Assembly: GCA_029721435.1 (NCBI GenBank)
Contig: CM056573.1
Span: 95,058,947 to 95,122,946, forward strand
DNA from: Gymnothorax reevesii
Taxonomy: Eukaryota; Chordata; Actinopteri; Anguilliformes; Muraenidae
Direction of reading: 5' to 3'
DNA length: 64,000 nucleotides
Of this stretch, positions 22,000-33,376 are shown piece by piece. The position numbers and the translations under genes are program-made. Each line of letters begins with the position of its first letter. Within the stretch, counting starts at the first letter, position 1. The notes under the pieces were generated by a model. That model did no database searches and was not told where the DNA came from. It saw only the letters and a program-made list of their open reading frames with translations.

Positions 22000-22735
22000 T
22001 ACCTGAAACCTTAAGTCTCAACCAAGACTTGACTCTCAAAAGCAAGGCAACTCTTCTCTTGAGCTGAAACAATGATGAGAGATACAAAATGAAGTCCTGA
22101 ATAATATCACCAACAACACTGACATTAACTTGGGGTGACTGCTTGACTTCTGGATCATCAAGCTATACTGTAGACTTAACATCTGACACAGGCCAGGTCT
22201 CTTTAGTCTCAGCCAGAAACCATAGTCCAATCTTCCACATTTTGCTGTCAATGAGAGACTGTGCTGTCATACCCCTGGAAATGATATCAGCTGGGTTGTC
22301 GGCTGTGGCCACATGGCGCCACAGATCTGGCCTAAAACCCGCTTGAATGGCTGAAACCCTATAAGCAACAAAGGAGTGATACCGTTTCTGAGGCTTTTTG
22401 ATGTAACCCAGAACTACCATACTGTCAGTCCAAAAATAAGAGCTCTCAATTTCAATGCTTAGCTCCCTTCGTTGCATGCTGTCCATCTTGACAGCTAAAG
22501 ATGCTACGGATAAATCCAAGCTAGGAATGCTTAAATGTTTAAGTGGAGCAAGTCTGGACCTTAACATCAGCAAATGACATTCAATGCCACCGCCTTCAGA
22601 CGAAACGCGTTCATAAGCAACAGAACCATAAGCCTTAGTGGACACAAAGTGATGCAACTGAAACTTCATTGCACTAGTAGGTTTCACACACCTGCCAATT
22701 CGAAACCTTTGCAGCACTAGTAACTCGGCTGACTA
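22000..22735 (-). pseudogene. BEL/Pao RNase H region
   Basis: The open part (22717 to 22163) reads LQRFRIGRCVKPTSA, then a degenerate RNase H start, SSYFWTDSMVVLGYIKK with an active-site Asp in the TDS motif, and TADNPADIISRGM, the Pao-type NPADxxSRG signature. The tail WFLAETKETWPVSD is followed by a TAG. Related sequence (LFQLKRRVALLLRVKSWLR) continues in another frame down to about 21990. It lies directly next to the foreign insert that replaces the RT. Confidence 0.75.
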
Positions 22736-22739
22736 ATTC

Positions 22740-23285
22740 TTTCAATCTGACAAAATACTTCGCGCAAATCGCGCGGCGGGGGATAAATAAAGAGATGTCT
22801 GAATTACGTCTTGTAATTGGTACGGCCTACTATTACAGCGGCATATAAAACCTCGTATCTTCACAATGACAAACTTCACAGGAAAATAAAAAATAAATAT
22901 AAAATAAAATAATAATAATAATTATAATAATATAAATGGATAAATATAGTTTAAAATAAAAATGTTTAATTTTGCGTGGAAGAATAGTGGACATGCGAGT
23001 TTTCGTTTCTTATCAGTTTGGAGATACGAGGTTTTATCAGCAGGCCGACGATATTGAAATTTAAAGTCTGGTTTGCATTTTCCATGGACCACAAATGCGT
23101 TTTCATGGTTAATCAGAAAATCCTTTTTCCATGTTTTCCTGATTGCCATAATCAATGAGCTTTGTACAGAGTTTTCTGGACCATTCAGCCGCTCCGAACC
23201 TTCACCCTCCAGAACCTTTCCAACTGAACCTGCAGGCGACAATCTAGAAAATTCGTTGAAATAAGCAATCCTCTACCTGGGGAAA
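22740..23285. other. Foreign AT-rich segment in place of the BEL reverse transcriptase
   Basis: BEL protease homology stops at about 23290 and RNase H homology starts at about 22735, leaving no RT motifs. The 545 bp between them contain a perfect 16-bp inverted repeat (ATAAAACCTCGTATCT at 22845-22860 and its complement at 23022-23037), an A/T-only tract, and at 22762-22784 a piece CGCGCAAATCGCGC followed by GGCGGGGGAT that matches the 5' hairpin of the family C repeat at 30.1 kb. Confidence 0.6.
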
Positions 23286-23306
23286 GTGGTCCATTCAATG
23301 CCCAAC

Positions 23307-24056
23307 CTAATTTGTCTTGGCAGCATATGGCATGCTGGGTCTGATACCATGCCTGACTTCTAAAGGCATTATTAATTCGGCATTGTCTTGCTGGATAAAA
23401 ATCGTGACCTGATCACTCCTTACATCTGGTAGACGTAACCCTTTTAAGTGGGGAATTCTCTCCACATCAGCAATGTGTGTCTTGTCATAAGGGATAGCTG
23501 ACCTCCTGTACACAGAATACAATACATTAAAGTCATTATGAATGATAGAAGATACCTCAATAGTGACCACCGTTGCGTCAATCTTATTAGGCCTGGCAAT
23601 GGTGTTAAGGATCAAAGTTTCTCTATCCCCTCTCACCCATAGTCTCTCTACCAGGCCATCTGTACAAAACACTGAAGTAGAACCATTGTCTAAAAGAGCG
23701 TAAAGAGTGCAAAGTGTTTGACTGCTACTAGGCGCTCTGACTTTCACGGGTACAATATGCAAAGCTATTCTGTATTTGCCTCCACTAACTGCATTACACC
23801 TCACCTCACCAGTAGCATCCACATTATCGGACTCTGAACTTGATTTCTTTTGCTGCTGACAGACATGCAAGAACTTTGTGTGTTTTTGTGAACAACCATC
23901 TACAGTACAAACTCTATCCAACTTAGAGCTGTAGGACACATGACCTGTCCTAAGACAATTGAAACATAAGCATTTGTTAAAAGCGTATTTCTTCCTTCCT
24001 TGGGGGGTCATGTCTCTAAACTTGCCACAACTAAACAGACTGTGCTGTTCATACAA
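23307..24056 (-). pseudogene. BEL/Pao gag zinc knuckles and aspartic protease
   Basis: The frame begins with Cys/His clusters typical of Pao gag (FNKCLCFNCLRTGHV, CTVDGCSQKHTKFLH). After a Ser-rich linker comes a retropepsin start, LYALLDNGSTSVFC, where DNGS is the BEL version of the D[ST]G active site. The later part IPHLKGLRLPDV is the conserved Pao segment before the RT. The frame stops at MPYAAKTN, where homology ends. It is open for 249 codons but has lost both neighbours in frame. Confidence 0.8.
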
Positions 24057-24071
24057 AATTCACAACTCTTG

Positions 24072-25531
24072 TCAACTGTTACAGACAGACTGACCGAACT
24101 GAATGGTCCACTGGGGAACTGCCTCCGACTCCCTTGAGCGACCTGCCATCACTGACGAACTCCCTGACTGAGACTGTTCAGAATGATCTACTGTCATGAA
24201 TGCACTGCCCTGGCGCCTACTTGACTTATCATACAGTAACCCATTGTGGACCGGATCATTGGCTTCTTCTGCCGCACTCTCTAAGAATTTGGCTAAACCC
24301 AACATATCTGGTGGCTTACCGACGCTAGACCTCATATTCTGAACCTCTCTCAACCATCTGGTTTGAAGATACATAGGTAACCTTGATATGATCTGTACCA
24401 TCACCCTTTGGGTACTTATCTCAGCCACATAACCCATAGCACTGAAAGTGTCAACATAACTGCTTAAATCATCAGCTAGTTCCTGCAACTTCACAGCATC
24501 CTTTGGTCCGATCTGTTAGCCCTCAGCTACACTTCTCACCCAGGAATGCGAAATTGTATAATCATCTCCAAATCGCTGTTTTAATAATTCCCTTGCCTTT
24601 GAATATCCATTTTCTGAACCTACACAAGGCTCTATAAGGGCTTTAGCTTTACCTGTCCAGTACTGAATCAAAAGCATGAATTTGCTACAAACACCCTACC
24701 GTCAAATGCTTTGATAAAGACTCAATACTTCAATGGATCCCATCAAAAAATAAAGTTCTGGTTTAGGTAACTGCACAACACTTAACATCTGTTGCTGCCG
24801 AACACGAACAGCTTCAGCAACACCTTGAAGAGACTCAACAGCAGCTGCTGGTCAAGGATAAAACTGTTCTGTGTTTGCATTCAGTGTCTCAGTCTTACCA
24901 CGGTCCACATTTGTTACAGTTCGTTGATGCACTCTGCTCGATCAAATGCTTGAAACTCGGCTCCCTCCAACGGCAGCCATCTCTGCTTGAGCCACAGCCA
25001 ACTGGGTCTTCAGCTCCAGCTCCTCCTTCTGATGCTGAACACGCAGCTCCTCCATCTCTAGACGCTGACATTCCTGCAGGGATTCCACAATGACAGACAA
25101 GGATGCAGCTTTCGCTGATGCTCTTGAACTTGGTGGTCCACTACTGCCTGATGCTCGCGAGCCTGCCACACTGCTGCAACTGGCTTGGCTGGCTGAATCT
25201 TCAGGCCTGACATCATCTACTGGGAATAGGAATGTAACAACCTTTCCTTCAATCAACTTTCTTATTTCCTCCTCTGTCTTCACTCTGACCTCACTAAATT
25301 CGCGGCCTATTCCTTCAAAATAGGCTCGCTGCTCTAGAATCTCATCATCTTCTGAGAGTTGACAAATTTGGTCCTACATATTTCTCAATTTCCCACAAGT
25401 CTCCACTTCCGCATCTAGCTTCTCTTGTAACCGCTCAACATCACTACTTCATTAAGTTCCTTTATCCTCTTAGTCTACAAACCTCGTAGACCTCTACAAC
25501 TTGCCTTCAGCTGCGGAACCTCTGCTGACAT
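24072..25531 (-). pseudogene. BEL/Pao gag (DUF1759-type), several stops
   Basis: The likely ATG is at 25531-25529 (peptide MSAEVPQLKASCRGL), followed soon by an in-frame TAG. The piece 25283-24942 is a charged coiled-coil segment (VESLQECQRLEMEELRVQHQ). Around 24690-24520 the minus strand reads LIQYWTGKAKALIEP and YSKARELLKQRFGDDY, the typical Pao gag core, cut by TAA at 24516-24518. The frame then continues to 24072 with MVQIISRLPMYLQTRW. The gene cannot encode a full gag. Confidence 0.7.
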
Positions 25532-25671
25532 TGTGAGGGTTGCGACTAAATAGCGGGCGTTGTTGAACTGTTATATCTACATATCTGCAGAGGGTTGTCG
25601 AGATTTGGTGGCGTTGTGAACACAGCCCATGAAATGACGAGATGACTCAAACGTAGTTCGATGCGAATATA

Positions 25672-26493
25672 CACTGAACAAAAATATAAATGCCCCATGT
25701 CAAATTTTTGAGTTTTTACTAACAAAAAACTGGAACCAGGATTCGTCTGTGAATAGCACTCTTCTCCAGCATGCCAAGGGCCATCGAATGTGTGCGGTTG
25801 CCCATGCAAGTCGGTTCCGACGCCGAACAGCATTGAGATCTAGACCACAGTGAGGACGCCGAGCATGCAAGTTAGCTTCTCGAGGCGGTAACGGACTGTC
25901 TGTGGTGTGATGCATCTGTTGCGCAGACCAAAGGTCTCATCCGCTGTGCGTGTCGCTGATCTGAGCCGATCTCGCAGGTAGACGAGCCGGATGTAGCGAT
26001 CTTGTGAGGGTGTGGTCACACGTGGTCGACGTGGATGAGGTCGATTTGCAGTACTGCCCTTCTGTCGGAAATGAACTCTCAAATGGCCTATCGTCTGATA
26101 ATTAACATTCAGCTGCACAGCAACCGCTCCGGTGTACATCCCTGCATCCAGCGTGCCAATGGCACGTTCCCGTATGACCTGAGACATCTGAGGCATGATG
26201 ACTTTTGACAAAATTTGACATTTTGGGGTGCCTTTTATTGTCCCCAGTATAAGGAATGTCTGGGTACTGCTCATTCTGTCTGATCACCGACTGGAAATGC
26301 CACACCCATGTCCTGAGTGAAATCACTGCATCACTGAGTAAATGCTCACTGACAGAGAGGTGGATTAAAAAATGGTACACAAATCAGGAGAAACATCCCT
26401 ATTGTACAAGTAATTGTCAGCATATGTTCACTTAGAGTTGTTAACCCCATGTGGCATCAATATTTGACATGGGGCGTTTATATTTTTGTTCAG
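25672..26493 (-). mobile_element. Tc1-like transposon, deletion derivative
   Basis: Both ends share ACTGAACAAAAATATAAA (left at about 25672, right reverse complemented at about 26493) and are flanked by TA. The transposase start lies at about 26196 (MPQMSQVIRERAIG) with the N-terminal HTH and RPHPRRPRVTTP linker. A shifted frame (25915-25700) continues with CGLDLNAVRRRNRLAWA and FTDESWFQF, the first catalytic Asp. Homology then ends at the TIR, so the rest of the DDE domain is deleted. At about 820 bp this copy is a non-autonomous remnant of a family usually about twice as long. Confidence 0.85.
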
Positions 26494-26497
26494 TATA

Positions 26498-27370
26498 TTT
26501 CTAACTGCACATACGCTAACATAAGCTGACACGAGCTGATTTCATTGACTATGGTTTCCAAACTGCAGGCTTCAAGCTGTACAATAGCAAACTGTGCAAC
26601 ACCAGGCTGTTCAACGCCCGACTCTACAATGTTGGCCAGGGCTGTTAGGCTATACTATGCTGGACTGGTTCAACCTGTATAAACACACCATTTTCCATTA
26701 AAGCTATAGATGTTAATGTTGAAGAGCTGGCAAGATTTGAAAGAGGCAACTCCTCTAAGCTCCACCCCCTCCCATCAGTGCTCCGTCCAAAGCCACGCCC
26801 CCACAAACTTAAACACGCATCTGACAGTAGGACTCAGCAGGGCAAAGGACAGCCGACTCAGCCATTTCCACACATTTTGGACATTAACCAAACTACCTCA
26901 TGTCTCATTCACCCGTTAGTAAACTATATTATTATAGTAGCTTTCAAGCTAGCATGTCATGTTTAGCAATACTAACCTCAGACATTTTGTATTGTATGCC
27001 GTCGGAGGTCAGTTAGGGTAGGCAGAATCCTCTCCATTAAACAAACGATAACTCTATTACTTTCCTTGATTAGCAATCTGAGGATTGATTAACTAATTTA
27101 CAAGACTAAACGGCAGAATGGTGCGCCAGTTCCATCCATGTCACCAGTACCAACGACCGAATTTAGCCGCTTTCACACTGGACGCGGAACAAATTTTTCG
27201 CAAGACAAATTGCATTCAAAGTCAATGCAAAGACGCGAATACACGCATTTCGAGTCATTGGCCACCACTGCATCAGCTGAAGGACAAAACGTAAACAGCA
27301 ATCACAATGGTGAAGGTTAACTCTTTTGGTAAATAACTCAGGAGTTCAATGTTTGGGGTACAGAGGCGCT
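26498..27370. other. Unassigned DNA
   Basis: No gene is recognised. The stretch may include BEL 5' LTR sequence cut by the Tc1 insertion, but I could not match it to the 3' LTR. A CCAAAGCCACGCC phrase near 26789 also occurs near 11198. Confidence 0.35.
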
Positions 27371-27373
27371 TCT

Positions 27374-27694
27374 TCACGTTCGTATGTCCGCAAACCCACC
27401 TCTCTTCTTGAGCGAGTTTAGCCATGTTTCACCGAAGTAAAAAAAAAAAAAGCTACACTCACGGTATTCCCTCTGGGTCTTCTCCAGCGCCGCGCGCTCA
27501 TCCGTCTTGTTTACCAAAGACCTCATGTTTCCCATTATAATTGCCCGGACCGCTGGCTTCTGTCTTCTCCTTTTCTCCTTCTGCTTGACTCCAGATCTGC
27601 AATCCCGGCATCTCATCCATAATTCCTGTGGGATCAGAGGTCTGTCTCCGGGAAACAGCACAGACTTACACAGGCTTATCAACTGATCAAGCAT
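27374..27694 (-). pseudogene. LINE endonuclease N-terminal fragment
   Basis: The frame reads a basic segment (KQKEKRRRQKPAVRA), then IIMGNMRSLVNKTDE and FGETWLNSL. These match the first two motifs of the APE endonuclease in the Rex1/CR1-like LINE at 18.2-19.6 kb (GNIQSLKNKLDEL, FTETWL). A (A)12 run at about 27440 encodes a run of Phe within the domain. The fragment ends in ARTRCGFADIRT-like sequence without the later endonuclease motifs or an RT. Confidence 0.65.
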
Positions 27695-27854
27695 GTAAAC
27701 AACGCCCCCACTCCAATCGGCAAAGTTCTCAGTTACAAAAAAGCTTCCTTCTTCTTTTTTTGGAGTTTTATGGTGATTTCAATACTTAAGGTGTCTTACC
27801 GACAACTACTGGCTGAATATTTCCGGCAACGGTGAAACGTGATGAGCGTGCATG

Positions 27855-29255
27855 CTAGTGATGCGCGGGTTGGCCCTGAACCCGTGGGTCCCGCGGGTCG
27901 GGTCAATATTTTAATAACATTTAGCGGGTCCGGGCGGGTCGGGCCAAACAGTGGCGACATCTAATTCCCACGAAACTGCAAATAAAAAGTATAAAAGGCT
28001 ATCAGCCACTTGAGGGCTCTAGACATACAGCCTAGATAATATGCTCTTGTCAAACGATGTAACGCTACCTTAAGCAGGATAGAATGCCAATTGTACCTCT
28101 CCCTCTTCCTACTCTCCATGTACACGCAGTCACTGGTGTGAGGCTTAATCCTTCACGGTTAGACTAAGGAGCTAAAGGTTGAATGATAGCTCATCTTATA
28201 AATCGTTCTGCAGTCAGCGCCGAAATATTATATAGTAGTAGTAATTTTATTGACCTGTGGGTCCAAACAACACATAGACAAAACATTTTTTGCCACTTCA
28301 CAGTGAAAGGCATATCACGATTCTTATTCAAAAGTAAAATCAACTTGTTGAGGTGCTTCCGTTTATCAGCTACGTGTTCTCTAACAGCAGAGCGTGTGCT
28401 GCCATCGGCAGTAAAGACACTTCTTAGATATAGGCTACATTTCTATGACACCATTCTATACACCTATCACTCAAACGAATAGGTAACTTATCATTACTGG
28501 AGCTTGTACGGTCATAAACTTAGTCTTGCTCTCATTAATTACCATACCATGAGACAAAGAATAATCATGAAAAACTCCATGGTGGCCAAAGCAGTCCTCT
28601 GCATCCCAGCAACTAGCGCAGCAAGCGAGCGAACCTTCAGTTCGGCTGGCCGTGCCCAGGAAGCGCGCCGTAATCGCTTAAACCCTGGCACTGTTGACAC
28701 GATTTTGTTTTTGCATAGTTCCGGAAAAAATATGCCTCGGGCTACATTATAAGCTGTGTTGAAAAAATAGGCTAAAAGCCCCCCCAAAACAATCTTGAAA
28801 TGAATGTATGAGGAAATAAAATTTCCTCGTAGACAGGATATCGCAACACTGTATGGGAGAGCAGGCGATAGCGCCAGTGCACCACTGTCATGTTAATTTT
28901 GTTCCAATAAAACAGCCTGTTTGCAATATTTTGCCTGATGGCATTTCGTTTGGTTGCAAAGATCAGAAATCACGGTAAGGGTCAATTAATAGACAGCGCC
29001 GAAACTTTGTATTAAGAATTCCAGCCAAAAGCCAAATGTATGTTGTGCTCCACTCCAAACCAAAGTTTTTCCATTGCAAATCATGTTACACAGACCCACT
29101 GTATTCTTTTTCTCTTGCCACCTTTTTGCGTCAGGTCGGGTTGGGTTCGGGTTGAAAATCAGAGAGAGTTTTAGCGGGGCGTGCGGGGCAGGTTAGCTGT
29201 CACGTCGGGTCGGGTTGGTGCGGGTGTTAAAAAACCTCGACCCGCGCATCACTAG
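27855..29255 (+). mobile_element. hAT (Ac-like) transposon, internally deleted
   Basis: The left end is CTAGTGATGCGCGGGT and the right end, reverse complemented, is the same. Both ends carry GGGTCGGG/GCGGGTC subterminal repeats, as in Ac-like hATs. Flanking bases GTGCATGC and GTGCACTT agree at five of eight positions, a decayed target duplication. Inside, only the C-terminal transposase segment remains (see 28546-28752). The element is about 1.4 kb, against about 3 kb or more for autonomous relatives. Confidence 0.8.
28546..28752 (+). pseudogene. hAT transposase C-terminal dimerisation (hATC) remnant
   Basis: The frame contains VLCIPATSAASERTFSSAG followed by RRNRLNPGTVDTILFLHS, the signature of the hAT C-terminal dimerisation domain. 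The upstream RNase-H-fold domain and BED finger are absent from this element. The frame ends at TAA 28750-28752. The hATC domain alone has no transposase activity. Confidence 0.85.
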
Positions 29256-30070
29256 TGCACTTGGGGAGGAGGGAGGGACAGAGGGTGGCATGGGCAGCAG
29301 AAGGCATCTGATTGATTCTTTCCATTCAGACCGAATGGCAGGGATTTGTCAGAGTTTTTACAGTCCTGCAGCCGACGCAGAGGTCGGATTCTTTTCGTTC
29401 CTTTTTCACAATAGATAATGTATTGACTACTCTCAGGATAGATGGACCATTTCACCCAGTCTTACAAAAAGTGTTTCTGAACAGGATCACCAACTATACC
29501 TTTAAGCTAACAACAATGTACACCACATGTTTTCGCATTTGAAAAAACTGACATCAGGATAGCTGGTAATTACATAACAAATTACAGAGATAATCTCCCG
29601 AACATAATTCACAATGCGTGTCATTAATGATAGAAAAAGGACTTTTTTTAGCAGGAAATTATATACATTCGCATGACGAAACTTCTATGGAAAACCGACA
29701 TTGGTACAGAATACCGTCTATCACGTTTATTTAACTTCATACAGACATTCAAATTGAACCTATCCCTTCTATATTACACCAAGAATTCGAGTAGAAATAT
29801 AAAACTATTTACTTACACGCTTCCACCACACAGACACATTTTAAATTAACATTTTCACCGAGTTCAACTCCAGCAACCATGTGCTTCTTTTTCTTCAATT
29901 GTCTGCGCTTCTTCTTCTTCTTCTTCTTATATTTCCGGCAGTATGGACACTACCCGGCGTATTACCGCCCTCCACAGATACAAAATTAACTAAATTATAT
30001 CAAGAAATAAAATTTAAGGGGAATGGAAACATCAGTAAACTGCAAGCCCAATAGATTTATCTAGTTGAAA
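29256..30070. other. Unassigned DNA with a GAA-tailed repeat on the minus strand
   Basis: At 29905-29975 the minus strand reads GGCGGTAATACGCC ... ATAAGAAGAAGAAGAAG, a second copy of the short GAA-tailed repeat at 10045. The (CTT)n tract is at about 29908-29928. Nothing else is recognised. Confidence 0.4.
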
Positions 30071-30208
30071 CATATAATTATCCCCCACCGCGCAATTAGC
30101 GCGAAGCGGGGTATATAGTATTGGGCTCCGTCCCGTACGTACGTATGTACGTCCGTACGAACACAAATGAATAAATGTGGATATTTTAAGAACCTTTGAC
30201 TAGATTTG

Positions 30209-30375
30209 ATGCTTCCGTCAGTCTGCCCCAGGGCAGCTGTGGCTACAAAAACGTAGTTTACCACCATCAGAGCATGAATGTGTGAGTGAATGAATAATGT
30301 ATCCTTGTGAAGCGTCTTTGAGTGCCCAGAAAGCAGAAAAGCGCTATATAAAATTGATGCATTATTAATTATTAT
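30209..30375 (+). mobile_element. 5'-truncated copy of the SINE tail
   Basis: The stretch from TTCCGTCAGTCTGCCCC to AGCGCTATATAAAATTGATG and a TTATTATT tail matches the minus-strand SINE at 33636-34003 over its 3' half (GGGGCAGCTGTGGCTACAAA, GAGTGCCTAGAAAAGCGC). The tRNA-like head is missing, as in normal 5' truncation. It interrupts the family C body. Confidence 0.65.
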
Positions 30376-30921
30376 TATTCTTTTCATATTTGATATCTAT
30401 ATTTATCTTAGTGAGAGAAAGGAACCATGCAGTTCTGGTGAACTTCACCTTCATTTCAAGGTCACAAAGCTTAAATTTGAGTATCTTGGTCTGTCCATAC
30501 AAATGCATAAACTTGAATATCTTAAGAATCCTTGACTAGATTCTTCTCATATTTGATACCTAGGTTCATCCCAGAGGGGGAAGGGTACCATGCTGTTTTG
30601 GTGACCTTGACCTTTATTTCAAGGTCACATATCATAAATTTGTATGTCTTAAGAACTATTCACTAGATTCTTCTCGTATTTGGTACCTAGGTTCATCCCA
30701 GTGGGGGAAAGGTACCATGCTGTTTTGGTTACCTTGACATTCATTTCAAGGTCACAAATTATAAATTTGTATATGTTAAGAACTATTGACTAGATTCGTC
30801 TCGTATTTGGTACCTAGATTCATCCCAGTGTGTGAAAGGTACCATGCCTTTTTGGTGACCTTCACCTTTATTTCAAGGTCAGAAAGCATAAATTCTAATA
30901 TCTTAAGAACTGTTGACTGGA
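30370..30921 (+). repeat. 127-bp tandem repeat, three full units and one diverged unit
   Basis: Units at 30541-30667, 30668-30794 and 30795-30921 each start ATTCKTCTCRTATTTGRTAC, continue through GGTACCATGC and TTTCAAGGTCA, and end TTAAGAACTRTTSACTRG. A more diverged first unit (about 30370-30540) is longer. The AAGGTCA core is the best conserved part of each unit. Confidence 0.8.
30456..30881. promoter_or_regulatory. Array of TCAAGGTCA extended half-sites
   Basis: TCAAGGTCA occurs at 30456-30464, 30619-30627, 30746-30754 and 30873-30881. A facing copy TGACCTTGA lies at 30602-30610, with degenerate versions at 30729 and 30856, so units are everted pairs about 8 bp apart. TCAAGGTCA is the known monomer site of ERR and SF-1/LRH-1 nuclear receptors. 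The spacing follows the 127-bp tandem unit. Function is not shown. Confidence 0.5.
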
Positions 30922-31262
30922 TTCTTTTCATGTTGCATACCTGTGACAACCCCCAAAATTCTGATGTTTCCTGGAAGTGATGGAGGTGACGGCGTGTCAA
31001 AATAAAAATTGCCATGTCGATATTTCATCAACTTTTCAATTGGAAAATTAAACATTGCATATTCAAATTGCAGAAATGACAATGAAACAGACCTGCAAAA
31101 GTCATAATAAAGCAAATTAAATGTTGTTGACCTAATGTGTTCACTTTCGGACTTACTTATTTTTATGAAATGTCTCTGTGATCGAGTGGCAGTCAGCCAT
31201 TACAAATATATACGGTGGTCATGTCGAAGTTAATTACTGAACAGTGATGCATTTTTAGATTA

Positions 31263-31380
31263 TTATCCCCCGCCGCGCGATTAGCATAAAGCAGGGGATA
31301 TAGTATTGGGTTCCATCCATACGGACACATAAAATTGAGGCGGCGGGGGATATTGCCATGTTAGTGGCAGACACTTGTTT
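31263..31380 (+). mobile_element. Family C element, minimal copy
   Basis: It starts TTATCCCCCGCCGCGCGATT with a hairpin to AGCAGGGGATATAG, has a few bases of TCCATCC/ACGGACAC tract, then GGCGGCGGGGGATAT, a perfect 5-bp stem hairpin TGCCA-TGTTAG-TGGCA (31354-31369) and the terminal ACACTTGTTTT. It shows the 5' and 3' ends of the family with almost no body. Confidence 0.65.
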
Positions 31381-31540
31381 TGTCAAGTAAGAGCTCTCAG
31401 TATAATATATCATGGCCATTACAGCTGTTTGAAAATACCGCTACAGCCATTTGGCCTTTCCTGGCTGTGGCTATTTTAATTGCTGGTCTGCATGACGTCA
31501 TTGGATGTAAAGGCACACAGTACGAAAAATGGGTCATGCA

Positions 31541-32569
31541 CAGGGCCGGATCCAGAACTGAAATTTCGGGGGCAAATCCATCCCTTTATTGACAACAATC
31601 AGTCCTAGCTAGTTCTCAATCATTTTCCTTTATAACACTTTTCCCAATTATAGTAATGATCAAGTAGTAATTGAAGACACGGCTTTTTTTTCCCAGCAAG
31701 AGCTGCATATCAGAGCTCTTCAGGGAATGAAGGTAATTTCGGTGACAAGTACGTTGTGTTGTCTGTTTACATTTTCCTATTTGACAGCTATTTTTAATAT
31801 AGCAAGTTGTAGTGACCGTGCTGCAAAAACAGGTGTCCGTACACTGTTATAAAGTGACTGAATTTCACAATTAAATTAACATATTGTCTCCTTGTTATTT
31901 CGAATGTAAGCAGAGGTGGCATTAGACTTGAAAATTCCAGGGCTAGTATACCTCCCTTTATTGACAACAATTAGTCCTGGATAATTTGGTTTTCCTTTAT
32001 TAACAAGTTTTCCAATTCAAGAATAATCAAGTGGCAATTGAAGACACGGCTTCTCTCCCCCATGTGATCTAAAAGCGACAAAATAATGGGCTACATTCAG
32101 TACAGAAAAATAATGTAATTTTAATTAGGTCTATGCAGTAGCACTCGGTGACGGCATTTCAGAACTGTTCAGCGAATGAAGGTAATATTGGTGACAAGAA
32201 CGTAGCGACACCTGTTTTTGCAGCAGGGTCACGCAACTCGCTGTAAAAAATAGACAGGTGTCTGATTGGAAAATGTAAACGGACGAAACCACGTTCTAGT
32301 CACCAAAATTACCTTCATTCGCTGAAGAGTCCTGAAATGCCGTCGCCGAGTGCCGATGCATAGACCTAATTATTATTATAATTAAATTATTTTTCTTTAC
32401 TGAATGTAGCCCATTATTCTGTTGCTTTTAGATTGTATGGGGAGAGAAGCCGAGTCTTCAATTGCCACTTGATTCTTCTTGAATTGGAGAACGTGTTAGG
32501 AAAACCATCTAGAATTAGCCAGGACTAACTGTTGTCAATAAAGGGAGGGATATTAGCACCGGAATTTTC
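31541..32569. mobile_element. Foldback element with about 275-bp arms plus a third copy
   Basis: The arms 31931-32203 and 32291-32568 are inverted copies (shared stretches include CAAGTGGCAATTGAAGAC, GGGCTACATTCAGTA, GGCATTTCAG and CAGCGAATGAAGGTAAT). The loop of about 87 bp holds its own hairpin of ACACCTGT/ACAGGTGT. A third copy in the left-arm orientation lies at about 31541-31850, starting CAGGGCCGGATCCAG, an hAT-like terminus. No coding capacity is seen. Confidence 0.75.
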
Positions 32570-33376
32570 TGCGGTTTACAGTTAACATACATGGAACCTA
32601 TGTTACAAACTGATTGTAAAATTACAGTTTAAATAACTTGCAAAAAAGGTGCCAGTTAAATTAATTGGCAAATAAGGTGGCAGTTCGTAACAGTGTACTT
32701 GTCACCGAAATTACCATGTTCCTCAAGTGCCTGAAGGAGAACCTGGCTGTATTAAGAACAATCCCAACTTCCAAAGTGTTTGCTTGGACATTGAGGTGCT
32801 GGATGTGGCATTGCTTAATTTGAAGGATTTCAGAGCGGAGACACTGAATCGACCAGTTGGCCTACTATGAACTCTTGGACGTTTTAAAGTAATAAAGTGC
32901 ATTAATTGTTAAAATGGGCTGTATTTATGAACTAGTCACTGATGACACAATTGGTACCGCGCCACAGTACGATTGTACCCTCTTCCCTCCCCGGTCAGCT
33001 TTCAGACTAATGATATTATAACATCGTAGTGCGTTGCAGGATGCACCTCGGTGGTTTTAAATGGGGAACGATTGTAAAGGGATGCGCCAATATATTTTGA
33101 CGGACTTTACTATTGAGAAGGGGGTTTAGAATATTAATATTGAATATTAATATCGCGAATGTGTATGCTGTGACTGCGCGTGCCCAAGCAACCGGGTGTC
33201 ATTAGTAACATGAATTACCACGTATAGCAGTACGGTACCAAATTTCATCCCAATTTTGAATCTTCTATGATGATATTCCTCTTTCATGAAGCAATACTTT
33301 CCATTCCTTGGGCTGCTCATCTCTTGAGCTACAGAACATTGGCATTAGCCCTGGTGCATTCTGCAATATTTGTGGC
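32570..33376. other. Unassigned DNA between the two foldback pairs
   Basis: No gene or element is recognised. The GTGACAAGTACG-type phrase near 32697 (TTGTCACCGAAATTACC) is a further trace of the foldback module. Confidence 0.4.

Larger units (their letters stand above)
20004..25531 (-). mobile_element. BEL/Pao LTR retrotransposon, decayed
   Basis: Reading the minus strand gives gag (ATG at 25531-25529), a zinc-knuckle and protease segment, RNase H and integrase in the order expected for BEL/Pao. After the integrase stop at 20327 there is about 310 bp of non-coding DNA, then a polypurine tract (AGGGGGGAG, 20005-20013) and a TG start of the 3' LTR at 20004. The 3' LTR appears cut by the LINE to its left. 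The 5' LTR was not identified; a Tc1 copy sits at 25672-26493 where it might be. The reverse transcriptase is absent and two foreign segments are present (about 21555-21990 and 22740-23285). Confidence 0.8.
30078..30960 (+). mobile_element. Hairpin-ended element, family C, long copy
   Basis: The 5' end is TTATCCCCCACCGCGC followed by AGCGCGAAGCGGGGTATA, an imperfect hairpin, then GTATTGGGCTCCGTCCC and a GTAC/TCCGT-rich tract. A SINE piece is inserted at about 30209-30375. The body is a 127-bp tandem repeat. I do not see this copy's own 3' end; the family's 3' end is clear in the short copy at 31263-31380. Confidence 0.6.

Noticed and set aside
30370..30921. CRISPR-like array
   Set aside because: The units are directly adjacent 127-bp tandem repeats without unique spacers, in a vertebrate genome.
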